A DNA stretch of 64,000 nucleotides from contig NZ_JMCC02000009.1 in assembly GCF_000737335.2 (NCBI RefSeq), forward strand, positions 122,232-186,231, given 5' to 3'. A program made the position numbers and the translations under genes. A model generated the notes under the pieces. That model searched no databases, was not told the DNA's origin, and saw only the letters and a program-made list of their open reading frames with translations. Positions 35,140 to 43,193 of the stretch are shown here, piece after piece. The stretch's first letter is position 1, and every line of letters begins with the position of its first letter. This stretch comes from Enhygromyxa salina (GTDB taxonomy: Bacteria > Myxococcota_A > Polyangia > Nannocystales > Nannocystaceae).

Positions 35140-36291
35140 ATGTTCTCGACGCGCGCGATCACTGCTGCCCTCGCGGTCCTCGTCACGTTCTCGCTGGGCA
35201 CGCCGGTTTTGGCCGCGCCGGCCAAGCGAGATCAGACCCAGATCGCCCGTCAAGCCCAGGAAGAAGCGCGCGCGCGGGCGGAGCAGCGCGGGTCGATCGA
35301 CGACAGCCAGCCGCGTCGCTCGACCCGCGGGGACGGGAGCCGGCTCCCGCGCATGCACAGCCCCATGGTCCACGCCAGGCCCAAGCCCAGCCGCGAGCCC
35401 GTGATCGGCTGGTCGTCGGCGCTCGGGGAGCCGGAGTTTGATGATCGTCGCCGCCGCCTTCCAGCCGCGCCCGTGCCCAAGGGCTACATCCCCGCGATCC
35501 ACGTCGGCGAGCGCTTCGTGTTCGACGTGTACTTTGCCGGCAACCCCGCGGGCCTCGCCGAGGCCGGGGTCGTGGAGTACCAGGCGGATCCTCGGGGCGA
35601 CGCCCCGCAGGGAAGCGGGATGTACCGGCTAGAGGGTCAGGCGGTCACGTCTGGGGTCGTCTCGCTGCTCGCCTCCATGGAAGATCGGATGATCACCTGG
35701 ATCGACGCCGGGGATGGCGCGGTGATCTCCAGCGTCAACATCCTGGATCGGGCCGGGCTCGGGGTTGGCAAGGGCTACAAGCGCCGCGTCACCGAGATCG
35801 AGTACGAGGGGCGGGGCAGCATCCGCATCACCGACGCCAAGGACGAAAAGACCACAAAGATGACGCGGCAGGTCCCGCGCAACACCTTTGACCCGCTCTC
35901 GGCGATGGCCTGGGTCCGCTCGCTGGACCTCGCGGAGGGCGAGACGGTCTCGGCTCACGCGATGGACGGCAAGGTCCTGCTCAAGGTCGAGGTCATCGGC
36001 CGGGGCAAGGCCAAGCTCGACCCCATGCCCAGCGTCGCGCAGGGGCTCGGGGTCAGCCCCGACGACGTCCACCTGCTCGAGGGCACCTTGTCCTGGGTCG
36101 ACCGCTACGGGACCGTACGCGAGGATCTACGCAAGTACAGCTTCCGCGCGTATGTCACACATGACGATCGGCGCCTGCTGCTGGCGATCGAGACCGATAT
36201 GTGGCTCGGGGTGCTGAAGTTGGTGCTCAACCGCTACGATCCGCCCAGCGCCGGGCACGGGGGCGCCGGCCCCAGCCCCCGGCCGGACTGA
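35140..36291 (+). CDS. DUF3108-domain exported protein
   Basis: Protein of 383 residues with a Sec signal peptide (TAALAVLVTFSLGTPVLAA). A basic, disordered stretch (30-110) leads to a DUF3108-like domain starting at HVGERFVFDVYFAGNPAGLAEAGVVEYQ, with TSGVVSLLASMEDRMITWID, TFDPLSAMAWVRSLDLAEGETVSAHAMDG and ALEVIGR-type strands. DUF3108 proteins are periplasmic beta-barrel-like proteins of unknown function. ATG 35140 has a GGAG immediately before. Upstream of the Ser/Thr kinase by 80 bases. Confidence 0.8.
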   Translation: MFSTRAITAALAVLVTFSLGTPVLAAPAKRDQTQIARQAQEEARARAEQRGSIDDSQPRRSTRGDGSRLPRMHSPMVHARPKPSREPVIGWSSALGEPEFDDRRRRLPAAPVPKGYIPAIHVGERFVFDVYFAGNPAGLAEAGVVEYQADPRGDAPQGSGMYRLEGQAVTSGVVSLLASMEDRMITWIDAGDGAVISSVNILDRAGLGVGKGYKRRVTEIEYEGRGSIRITDAKDEKTTKMTRQVPRNTFDPLSAMAWVRSLDLAEGETVSAHAMDGKVLLKVEVIGRGKAKLDPMPSVAQGLGVSPDDVHLLEGTLSWVDRYGTVREDLRKYSFRAYVTHDDRRLLLAIETDMWLGVLKLVLNRYDPPSAGHGGAGPSPRPD

Positions 36292-36373
36292 ACCCATGAC
36301 CGGGATCGTCTAAAAACGCCAACGATTCCGCGTCCGGCCAGCTTCGACGTTACAATCCGCCGGCGACGGCCCC

Positions 36374-37801
36374 ATGGCGCAGAACTACAAACCACTCTAC
36401 AGGCTCGCGGCCGGCGGCATGGCCGAAGTCTGGGTCGCCCAGTCGGTCTCGGTCGCGGGTTTCAAAAAGAAGGTAGCGATCAAGCGCATCCTTCCGGGGC
36501 TGCTCAAGGACGATCGTTTCGTCCGCATGTTCCTGGATGAGGCGCGGCTGAGCCTGCACTTCAACCACGCCAACGTCGTCACCGTCTTCGACCTTGGTAA
36601 GTCCGACGAGACCTACTTCATCGTGATGGAGTACGTCGAGGGCACGACCCTCAAGCAGGTGCTCGAGCACTTGCAAGAGCGGGGCAAGAAGGTCCCGCTG
36701 CCGCTGGTCATCTGGATCCTCAACGAGACGCTCAAGGGCCTGCAGTACGCCCACGACCTCAACGATCCCGACACCGGCGAGCCGCTGCACGTCGTCCACC
36801 GCGACATCTCGCCGCCAAACTTGCTGATCTCGTGGAACGGCGAGGTCAAGCTGACGGACTTTGGTCTGGCCAAGGCGACCTCGCAGCTCGAGTCGACCGA
36901 CGCGGGCGTGGTCAAGGGCAAGTTCAGCTACCTCTCGCCCGAGGCCGCGCACGGTCAGCCGGTTGACGGGCGCACCGACGTGTTCGCGGTTGGCATCCTC
37001 GCCTACGAGATGCTGACCATGCGTCGGCTGTTTCTTGGCGACACCGACTACCAGACCGTCGAGGCGGTCCGGGCCGCAGAGATCCCCAGCATTCGGGCCC
37101 AAAACCCCGAGGTCTCGGCCGAGCTCGAGCAGATCATCCTCAAGTCGCTGACCCGCGACGTCAACGATCGCTACCGCAACGCGGCGGACTTCGCCGACGC
37201 GCTGCTCGGGTACTTGTTCGAGAACCGGCTCAAGGTCTCGGCCCGGGATCTATCGACCTTGATGGGCGACCTGCGCGAGCGCAAGGAAGCCGAAGACAAG
37301 GTCAAGGCCAAGACCGATCTCAACTTGATCGAGCAGCTGATGGCCGAAGAGCTGGCCAACTTCCGCTCGATCGATGAGGACAGCGGCGAGGGCGACACGG
37401 GCGAGGCGGCCGGATCGCGGGCGCTGCTCGAGGACGAGTTTGATTCTTCGGCGCCGCTCGTTGATGGCCTCGATGATCTGTTGGGTCCGGCCTCGGATCC
37501 GCCGCCGATGTCGTCGAGCCCGGGCTCGTCTTCAACCTCGGGCGTGGGGACGATGTTGGGCACGGGCGTGGGTCGGTCGCCGCTGCCGATCAAGACCGCG
37601 GCCCCGACCAAGCCTCAACCCAGGCCCGAGCCAGAGGACCCGCCCGAGATCGAGGAGCCCCAGGTCGCCGCGACGCGGCTGCCAAGCCCAGCCCCGCGCG
37701 AGACCTCGAGCAACGCGGGGATCTGGGTAATGATCGCGCTGCTGTTGGTTGGCGGCGGCGCGGCGGCGGCGTGGTATCTGCAGCTGATCCCGGGGTTGTG
37801 A
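36374..37801 (+). CDS. Ser/Thr protein kinase with C-terminal membrane anchor
   Basis: Hanks-type kinase of 475 residues. The kinase domain spans about 5-280: YRLAAGGMAEVWVAQ, VAIKRILP, VVHRDISPPNLLI, LTDFGLAKATSQ, GKFSYLSPEAAHG and DVFAVGILAYEMLT. The rest (300-440) is acidic and Pro/Ser-rich, and residues about 450-470 form one membrane segment (WVMIALLLVGGGAAAAWYL), so it is a tail-anchored cytoplasmic kinase. It may be the phosphothreonine donor for the FHA activators of this organism, but nothing local proves that. Confidence 0.9.
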   Translation: MAQNYKPLYRLAAGGMAEVWVAQSVSVAGFKKKVAIKRILPGLLKDDRFVRMFLDEARLSLHFNHANVVTVFDLGKSDETYFIVMEYVEGTTLKQVLEHLQERGKKVPLPLVIWILNETLKGLQYAHDLNDPDTGEPLHVVHRDISPPNLLISWNGEVKLTDFGLAKATSQLESTDAGVVKGKFSYLSPEAAHGQPVDGRTDVFAVGILAYEMLTMRRLFLGDTDYQTVEAVRAAEIPSIRAQNPEVSAELEQIILKSLTRDVNDRYRNAADFADALLGYLFENRLKVSARDLSTLMGDLRERKEAEDKVKAKTDLNLIEQLMAEELANFRSIDEDSGEGDTGEAAGSRALLEDEFDSSAPLVDGLDDLLGPASDPPPMSSSPGSSSTSGVGTMLGTGVGRSPLPIKTAAPTKPQPRPEPEDPPEIEEPQVAATRLPSPAPRETSSNAGIWVMIALLLVGGGAAAAWYLQLIPGL

Positions 37802-37808
37802 GCGGCGC

Positions 37809-38312
37809 ATGATCGAGCCCTTCGCTGGCAAGCTTCCCCGGATCCACCCGAGCGCGTTCGTGCACGCGGCCGCCGTGTTGATCGGCGACATCGAGATCGG
37901 CGCCGAGTCGAGCATCTGGCCCAACGTCACCCTGCGGGGGGACGACGGGCCGATCTTGATCGGCAGCCAGACATCGATCCAGGACAACTCCTCGATCCAC
38001 TGCACCGAGGGCTTGTCGTACACGCGCGTGGGTGATCGCGTGACCGTGGGTCACATGGTGGTCCTGCATGGCTGCACGATCCAAGACGACGCGCTGATCG
38101 GCATGGGCTCGGTGGTGCTCGACAACGCCGTGGTCGAGTCGGGGGCGCTGGTCGCCGCCGGGACCTTGGTGCCGCCGCGGAAGGTCGTGAAGGCTGGGAC
38201 GGTGGTCGCGGGCAACCCAATGCGGGTGCTGCGAGAGTGCACCGAGAAGGACCGCGAGATGATCGCGTTCTCTTGGCGCGCGTATGTGAAGCGGGCGGGC
38301 GAGTATCGCTAG
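37809..38312 (+). CDS. Gamma-class carbonic anhydrase-like protein
   Basis: Left-handed beta-helix protein of 167 residues related to Cam/CamH gamma-carbonic anhydrases and PaaY/CaiE. Hexapeptide repeats start at VLIGDIEIGAESSIWPNVTLRGD; the three zinc-type histidines are His64 (SSIHCTEG), His82 and His87 (VTVGHMVVLHGC). Full length, cytoplasmic. It follows the kinase by 7 bases and may share its transcript; its stop overlaps the convergent DUF3703 gene by 4 bases. Confidence 0.9.
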   Translation: MIEPFAGKLPRIHPSAFVHAAAVLIGDIEIGAESSIWPNVTLRGDDGPILIGSQTSIQDNSSIHCTEGLSYTRVGDRVTVGHMVVLHGCTIQDDALIGMGSVVLDNAVVESGALVAAGTLVPPRKVVKAGTVVAGNPMRVLRECTEKDREMIAFSWRAYVKRAGEYR

Positions 38313-38686
38313 GCGGGAGTCTTGCCGTCGTCCTGGGCGTCCTCTTGAAGGAGCGCGCGCAGGTCAGGCGGGATCTCCATTGGTTGAAACGCGCTGACGT
38401 TCGCGCCGCCCGAGTTGCCAACGGGGATCCGCCCGATCGCCGAGCCGACTACGCCGCCCGGGATGCGCAGCAGTTGACCGATGATCTCTCGGAGGTCGCG
38501 GCGCCGCCAGCCCACGCGCAGCATCCCGACATGACTGCGCAGGTGCGGGACCACGTAGCGCTGGCCAAGCACGTGGGCGCGCTCGTAGCAACGAAACGCG
38601 GCCGCGTCGTCGCCTGTGCGCAGGTGCTCGTCTGCGCGCTGCATCTCCAGTTCAAAACCGCCGCGCAGAGCTGCTCGCACACCCAC
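38309..38686 (-). CDS. DUF3703 family protein
   Basis: Protein of 125 residues matching DUF3703: a helical segment FELEMQRADEHLRTGDDAAAFRCYERAHVLGQRYVVPHLRSHVGMLRVGWRRRDLREIIGQ read over two helices, with the AHVLGQRY and PHLRSH signatures. Its C-terminus adds a Gly/Ser and acidic stretch. Function unknown. GTG 38686 is used; ATG in the first helix would give a shorter form. It is convergent with the carbonic anhydrase gene. Confidence 0.75.
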   Translation of the reverse strand: MGVRAALRGGFELEMQRADEHLRTGDDAAAFRCYERAHVLGQRYVVPHLRSHVGMLRVGWRRRDLREIIGQLLRIPGGVVGSAIGRIPVGNSGGANVSAFQPMEIPPDLRALLQEDAQDDGKTPA

Positions 38687-38757
38687 AAGCTACCCGATGT
38701 CCGAGCGGAGTGACGGGGCGACGAGGTTTTTCGGGCCGGACGCTGATACGATGTCCC

Positions 38758-39348
38758 ATGCTTCCCTGCCCTGGTTGTCAGCGACACATCCGCCCCGATC
38801 ATTCCGCTTGTCCGTTCTGCGCGCGGCCGACCGCGTCCGCGGCCACGCTGCCAACCGCCGGCTTGAGCTTGGCGTTCACGGCCGGCTTGAGCTTGTTCGC
38901 GTGCACGACCGGCGACGACAGCTCGGACACGCAACAGGAACAAGAACTCGACGAGCAAGAATTCGGCGGGGCGGACTACGGCGGGGCGCCACCTCCGTGT
39001 GACGACACCGACGACGCGCAGCTCTTGGTCGTGGGAAGCAACGCCGTCGACACCACGGACGCGGTCAACGTGTTCGAGTCCAGCTGCGATCAGCTGTCGG
39101 GCACGGGCGCCGATGTAATCTACAAGTTCATCCCGGAGTCATCGGGGATCTACAACGTCACGCTCGTCAACCCCGACTTCGAGGGGTGGCTGCTGCCGTT
39201 CGGCGACTATCTGTGTGAGCCGTATTCCCCTGGGGAGTGCGTGCCCGCGCAGGCCTTGGAGATCCAAGCCTACGTGGGAACGTCCGCCTACATCATCCTC
39301 GACGGCACAGCTGGCGGGACCGCGACGATCGACATCAGCGCGAAGTGA
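38758..39348 (+). CDS. Lipoprotein with N-terminal zinc ribbon
   Basis: Protein of 196 residues. It begins MLPCPGCQRHIRPDHSACPFC, a zinc-ribbon-like CxxC...CxxC, then a hydrophobic stretch (LSLAFTAGLSLFAC) that looks like a lipobox, and an acidic linker. The C-terminal domain (about 85-195) is beta-rich and typical of secreted pre-peptidase-like domains: ADVIYKFIPESSGIYNVTLVN, TSAYIILDGTAGGTATIDIS. A zinc ribbon before a lipoprotein signal is unusual for export and recurs in this lineage. Confidence 0.7.
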   Translation: MLPCPGCQRHIRPDHSACPFCARPTASAATLPTAGLSLAFTAGLSLFACTTGDDSSDTQQEQELDEQEFGGADYGGAPPPCDDTDDAQLLVVGSNAVDTTDAVNVFESSCDQLSGTGADVIYKFIPESSGIYNVTLVNPDFEGWLLPFGDYLCEPYSPGECVPAQALEIQAYVGTSAYIILDGTAGGTATIDISAK

Positions 39349-39372
39349 GCGGCTCCGAATTATGGTCACGCG

Positions 39373-41247
39373 CTACGTGACAATCTCGAACTGCGCCTCG
39401 GTCTGGGCCTTGGTCGCGCGCTGCTGCCAAGCGTCGTCAAACCGTCGGCGCAGCGCCGGACTCGAGGGCAAGATCAGCGGCGCCGGCTCGTAGCTGCGCC
39501 GCTCCTTGTCGCTTGGGTCGCGCACGCGTCCGTGCTCGACGGCGTTGCTGGCCTCGGCGAGCGGCAACCCACCCAGCAGCCGCTGCAGCGCGAGAAACCG
39601 ACCCTCGGCGACGGGATCCAGAAATTTCATGCGCCCGTGATAGTGCGCGGCCACGTGATAGTGCGAGGGCACGACCACGATCCCGTCGAGCTTCAGCCGC
39701 TCACACACGACCAGCATCAACATAGCGACGTCATCGAACATCCGCAGCCCCGGGTGCCGCTGACCCGGCAAGGGGACACGCCCGGCCGACCAGCTCACGC
39801 GAGGGTTTTGCAGCAGCATCCACTCGATGCGCAGCAGCTCCATGCTGGGGATCGTCAGGCGATCACGGGACACGCGGACCTCGATCAGCAGCAGCTCGTC
39901 GCTGGCGTCGCCAAACACCCGCACGGTGTCGCCGGTCTCGGGATCACGCGCGATCTCGATGCGGGGCTCGAAGTCCAGCCTGCGCAGGCGCGGCAGCACG
40001 CCATAGCGCTCGAGCGCGAGCTCGATCCCGGCCGGCGTGTAGTAGCCCAACACCTTGCCGGGACCTCCAAGCCCGCCATCGGGCGCGGCGCCAAGTAGAT
40101 CCGACTCGTCGAAGTGGAGCTCACCCGGCGCGGTGCCCGAGAGCTCGCGTGGATCGATGACCTGGGCCAGATGCCGATAGCGCTCGAGGGTGATCGTTGC
40201 TGTAGAGGGCAGGCGCGGTTGGCTAGGGCCCCCGAGCGCTGCGATCAGTCCGCCCGCGCTGTGCCGCCACGCGTCGCTGCCGTAGCCGCCCGCCAGCAGC
40301 CACACGATTGACTGAATGCCGCGCCGACGCAGCTGCGTGATCACATGGTGATCCCGCGCGAGCATCCCGGCGTCGCTGATGTTCCAGTTGCCAAGTCCGT
40401 CGTCGTGGGCGGGATCGCAGCCGGCCAGGTAAAACACCAAGTGCGGGCGGTGGCGGTCCAACATGGGGCCCAGCTCTGCGCGCAGGGTTGCGAGGTAGCC
40501 GGCATCTTCCACGCCGTCACCCAGGGCGATCGCCGTCGAGGCCACTGCATCGGTTGGCCCCCAGTGGGAATTGTGGATCGAGAAGGTCCACACCGAAGGG
40601 TCATCGGCGAACAGCGCCCGGGTGCCGTCGCCGTCGTGGATGTCTAGATCGATCACCGCGATCGGCTCGGTCATCCCGCGGCTGCGCAGCTCGGCAACCG
40701 CGACCGCGACATCGTTGATCAGGCAAAACCCCCGGCCCCGATCGCGGTGGGCGTGGTGGAAGCCGCCGCCAAGGTTCACGGCCAGCTTGTGCTGGCGACG
40801 GGCCGACCACGCGGCGAGCAAGGTGCCGCCGGTCATGCGGCGCTGCAGCTCCAGGATTCGCCCCGCGACCGCGGGCGGCAGCGACATGCCAAAGGTCGCT
40901 TCGATCACCGCGGGGGTGGTGAGGCTGGCGACGTAGTCCAAGTCGTGCACCCGCTCGAGCTTGGTCAGCGGCGCGAGGTCGGGGATCACGACGGCGTCGC
41001 GGCCGACCACGCCCTCGCGGACCAACGCCGCCAAGATCCGCTCGCCGCGGAGCCCGTCGATCGGCAAGCCGGGGAGCTCGTGCCCGTACCCCTGCGTGTA
41101 GACCAGCACCGCCGGCTCGCCGCGGAGCGTGGCCTCGAACCGGCGGAGTCGATGGCGCAGCGAAAGGGGCAGCCAGTTCTTTGGCTGCAGCTGCCTCGCC
41201 TCCACCATGCCCACGAACTGTAGCCATGGTTCTGGGTGATGCGACAT
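39373..41247 (-). CDS. Histone deacetylase-like amidohydrolase with large unknown C-terminal domain
   Basis: Protein of 624 residues. Residues about 45-340 are an arginase/deacetylase-fold domain of the HDAC/acetoin-utilisation type: GGGFHHAHRDRGRGFCLINDVAVA, the metal site DLDIHDGDGT, SIHNSHWG, LAGCDPAHDDGLGNW and a GGYG. Substrates in bacteria are acetyl-lysine, acetylpolyamines or acyl amides. Residues about 370-624 form an additional domain, VLGYYTPAGIELALERYGVL ... VVVPSHYHVAAHYHGRMKFLDPVAEGRF, not recognised. ATG 41247 lies 17 bases from an 11-base operator palindrome; ATG 41208 is an alternative. Divergent from the GntR gene. Confidence 0.85.
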   Translation of the reverse strand: MSHHPEPWLQFVGMVEARQLQPKNWLPLSLRHRLRRFEATLRGEPAVLVYTQGYGHELPGLPIDGLRGERILAALVREGVVGRDAVVIPDLAPLTKLERVHDLDYVASLTTPAVIEATFGMSLPPAVAGRILELQRRMTGGTLLAAWSARRQHKLAVNLGGGFHHAHRDRGRGFCLINDVAVAVAELRSRGMTEPIAVIDLDIHDGDGTRALFADDPSVWTFSIHNSHWGPTDAVASTAIALGDGVEDAGYLATLRAELGPMLDRHRPHLVFYLAGCDPAHDDGLGNWNISDAGMLARDHHVITQLRRRGIQSIVWLLAGGYGSDAWRHSAGGLIAALGGPSQPRLPSTATITLERYRHLAQVIDPRELSGTAPGELHFDESDLLGAAPDGGLGGPGKVLGYYTPAGIELALERYGVLPRLRRLDFEPRIEIARDPETGDTVRVFGDASDELLLIEVRVSRDRLTIPSMELLRIEWMLLQNPRVSWSAGRVPLPGQRHPGLRMFDDVAMLMLVVCERLKLDGIVVVPSHYHVAAHYHGRMKFLDPVAEGRFLALQRLLGGLPLAEASNAVEHGRVRDPSDKERRSYEPAPLILPSSPALRRRFDDAWQQRATKAQTEAQFEIVT

Positions 41248-41264
41248 CGATGGAGAGCCGTAAG

Positions 41265-41275
41265 TGGTCAGACCA
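41265..41275. promoter_or_regulatory. FadR-type operator palindrome
   Basis: TGGTCAGACCA is a perfect inverted repeat (TGGTC-A-GACCA) and matches the consensus TGGTCNGACCA of GntR/FadR-subfamily regulators. It lies between the divergent deacetylase and GntR genes, 36 bases upstream of the GntR ATG and 17 bases from the deacetylase ATG. The adjacent regulator is the likely binder, controlling both directions. Confidence 0.75.
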
Positions 41276-41311
41276 GTTGATCACCGTTCCATCTGGTGAT
41301 ATCGATCGGCC

Positions 41312-42070
41312 ATGACCCTCGGGCTGGAACCGGTGGCGCGCAGCTCGCTGAGCGACGCTGTGTTCGACCAGATCGCCGCACAGATCCTCACCAGCCGGAT
41401 CGAGCCTGGCCAACCGCTGCCGTCAGAGCGGGATCTGTGCAAGGCGCTAGGGGTCAACCGAGGGGCGCTCCGCGAGGCGCTCAAGCGCTTGGTCCAAGCC
41501 GGGCTGATCGAGCAGCGCCACGGCGGCGGCACCACGGTGCTCGACTATCGGCGCAGCGGCGGCCTGGATCTGCTCACCCGGCTGCTGCTCGCGCCCGATG
41601 GCCAGCCGGATCTGAAGGTCGCGCGCGCGATCATGGAGATGCGCGCCGCGCTCGCCCCGGACATCGCCAAGCTGTGCGCGCAACGGGCCACGCCGCAGCT
41701 GATCCCGCAGCTGCGCGCGGTCATCCGCAACATGCAAGCGGCCGCAGCGCCCGAGGATCTCGAGCGGCTGCAGGTGTTGTCGCTCGAGCTGTGGGAGCTG
41801 CTGGTCACCGGCGCCGACAACATCGCGTACCGCTTGGCCTTCAACACGCTGCGGCACACCTATGAGCAGATCCGCGAGGCCTTGGTGATCGCGCTGGCCA
41901 ACGAGCTGCGCCAGGTCAACGCCTGCCATGCCCTCGTCGAAGCGGTCGCGGTGGGTGATGCCGCGCGCGCCCACGCTCGCGCCACCAAGATCGTCGAGCG
42001 CGGCAGCGAAGGGGTCTTGGCCGCGCTCGAGTTGTTTGACCAGCTGCAGTCTGGAGCACCCCGAGCATGA
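41312..42070 (+). CDS. FadR-subfamily GntR transcriptional regulator
   Basis: Protein of 252 residues. The winged helix (about 12-85) has VFDQIAAQILTSRIEPGQPLPSERDLCKALGVNRGALREALKRLVQAGLIEQRHGGGTTV split over three helices, the clearest GntR signature. The FCD-type all-helical ligand domain follows (residues about 95-245) with conserved MRAALAPDIAKLCAQ and a C-terminal AHARATKIVERGSEGV. Ligand unknown, probably an organic acid or acyl compound. Its stop overlaps the hydroxylase start (ATGA). Confidence 0.9.
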   Translation: MTLGLEPVARSSLSDAVFDQIAAQILTSRIEPGQPLPSERDLCKALGVNRGALREALKRLVQAGLIEQRHGGGTTVLDYRRSGGLDLLTRLLLAPDGQPDLKVARAIMEMRAALAPDIAKLCAQRATPQLIPQLRAVIRNMQAAAAPEDLERLQVLSLELWELLVTGADNIAYRLAFNTLRHTYEQIREALVIALANELRQVNACHALVEAVAVGDAARAHARATKIVERGSEGVLAALELFDQLQSGAPRA

Positions 42071-42762
42071 TCGACTCCAAGCCCAAATATGCGCGCGCGC
42101 GCGATCTAACCCTCGGGCAGGCCGGCGCGATCTGGCTGCGCGAGCTCCAGCCAAAGTTCTTGCTGCTGCACCTGTTTGGGTGGGTTGGCTATCGCGTGTA
42201 TCTGCTCGGCCAGGGCGACTGGGGCTGGCTCGATCTGGTTCCGGTCGCGTTGCTGCTGGCGCTGCACCCGTTCGCAGAGTGGATCATCCACGTGTTCATC
42301 CTGCACCACCGGCCCCGGCAGGTGCTGGGTCTACGCTGGGACTACCACGCGGCCCGCATGCATCGGCTGCACCACCGCGATCCTTGGGACCTGCGCTTCG
42401 TGCTGATGCCGCTGCCGATCATGGTGCTTGGCCTGGCGTTGGGGGCCGTCGTGTTCTGGCTGCTCGCGCCCACCGCTGGGGTGTGGGCGACGACCATGAT
42501 CGCAACCGCTGGGATCGCGGCCTACTACGAGTGGATCCACTTCCTGACCCACACCAGCTACCGCCCCAAGGGTCGCATCTACGAGCGGCAGTGGCGGCTG
42601 CACCGGCTCCACCACTTCAAGAACGAGCGCTACTGGATGGGGGTCACCCGGCACCTTGGCGACCTGGTGCTCGGGACCTTCCCAGATCGCGCCAACGTGA
42701 AGACCTCGAAGACCGCGCGAACCCTGGGCTTGCTCGATCCGCCGGCCGGCGAAGATGCTTGA
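42067..42762 (+). CDS. Fatty acid/sterol hydroxylase (di-iron desaturase superfamily)
   Basis: Integral membrane protein of 231 residues with four-plus hydrophobic segments and histidine clusters of the di-iron hydroxylase family: HPFAEWIIHVFILHH, HAARMHRLHHRDPWD, HFLTHTSYRP and RLHRLHHFKNERYW. It probably hydroxylates a fatty acyl, sterol or carotenoid-type substrate. Coupled to the upstream FadR-type regulator, so it is the likely regulatory target, with the deacetylase. Confidence 0.88.
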   Translation: MIDSKPKYARARDLTLGQAGAIWLRELQPKFLLLHLFGWVGYRVYLLGQGDWGWLDLVPVALLLALHPFAEWIIHVFILHHRPRQVLGLRWDYHAARMHRLHHRDPWDLRFVLMPLPIMVLGLALGAVVFWLLAPTAGVWATTMIATAGIAAYYEWIHFLTHTSYRPKGRIYERQWRLHRLHHFKNERYWMGVTRHLGDLVLGTFPDRANVKTSKTARTLGLLDPPAGEDA

Positions 42763-42772
42763 GCCCGCGGGC

Positions 42773-43021
42773 TCAGGTGCTGCAGTTGCAGGTGTATGAG
42801 CTCGCGTCCGAGGGCCGATCCGCGTGGTCCATCTCATCTTCTTTGCACATCTCGAGCCCCGCATCGACGTCGTCGAGGGCCTCGTACACGATGTCGCCGC
42901 GGCCGACCTCGCTGTCGTCTTGGGCCTTCCACACGACCTCGCACGAGACGTCTTTCTCGGACGAGCAGGCGCCGAGCAGGCACGCGAACAGGAAGGTTGA
43001 TGTCCAGATGATGTGCTTCAT
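42773..43021 (-). CDS. Small lipoprotein
   Basis: Protein of 82 residues. The signal peptide (HIIWTSTFLFACLLGAC) has a good lipobox. The mature part is acidic and has four cysteines, two of them in the end (YTCNCST). No family recognised. It is convergent with the hydroxylase gene; the 172 bases to the next gene show nothing else clear. Confidence 0.75.
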   Translation of the reverse strand: MKHIIWTSTFLFACLLGACSSEKDVSCEVVWKAQDDSEVGRGDIVYEALDDVDAGLEMCKEDEMDHADRPSDASSYTCNCST

Positions 43022-43193
43022 GGCGACGGCTCCACGGGAAATCTATCAGGTATCGGGGGGTGTTGGGTCGGTTGGTGATCGCTCGGTTGGCGGGTGAGTG
43101 GGGGATCAACCGACATGAGGGTTCGCTGAGATCGTCGATTGGCGGGTGGGGCAGGGGGCCACAGTCCCCTGTTTACGTCGTTAAAGTGACTCG

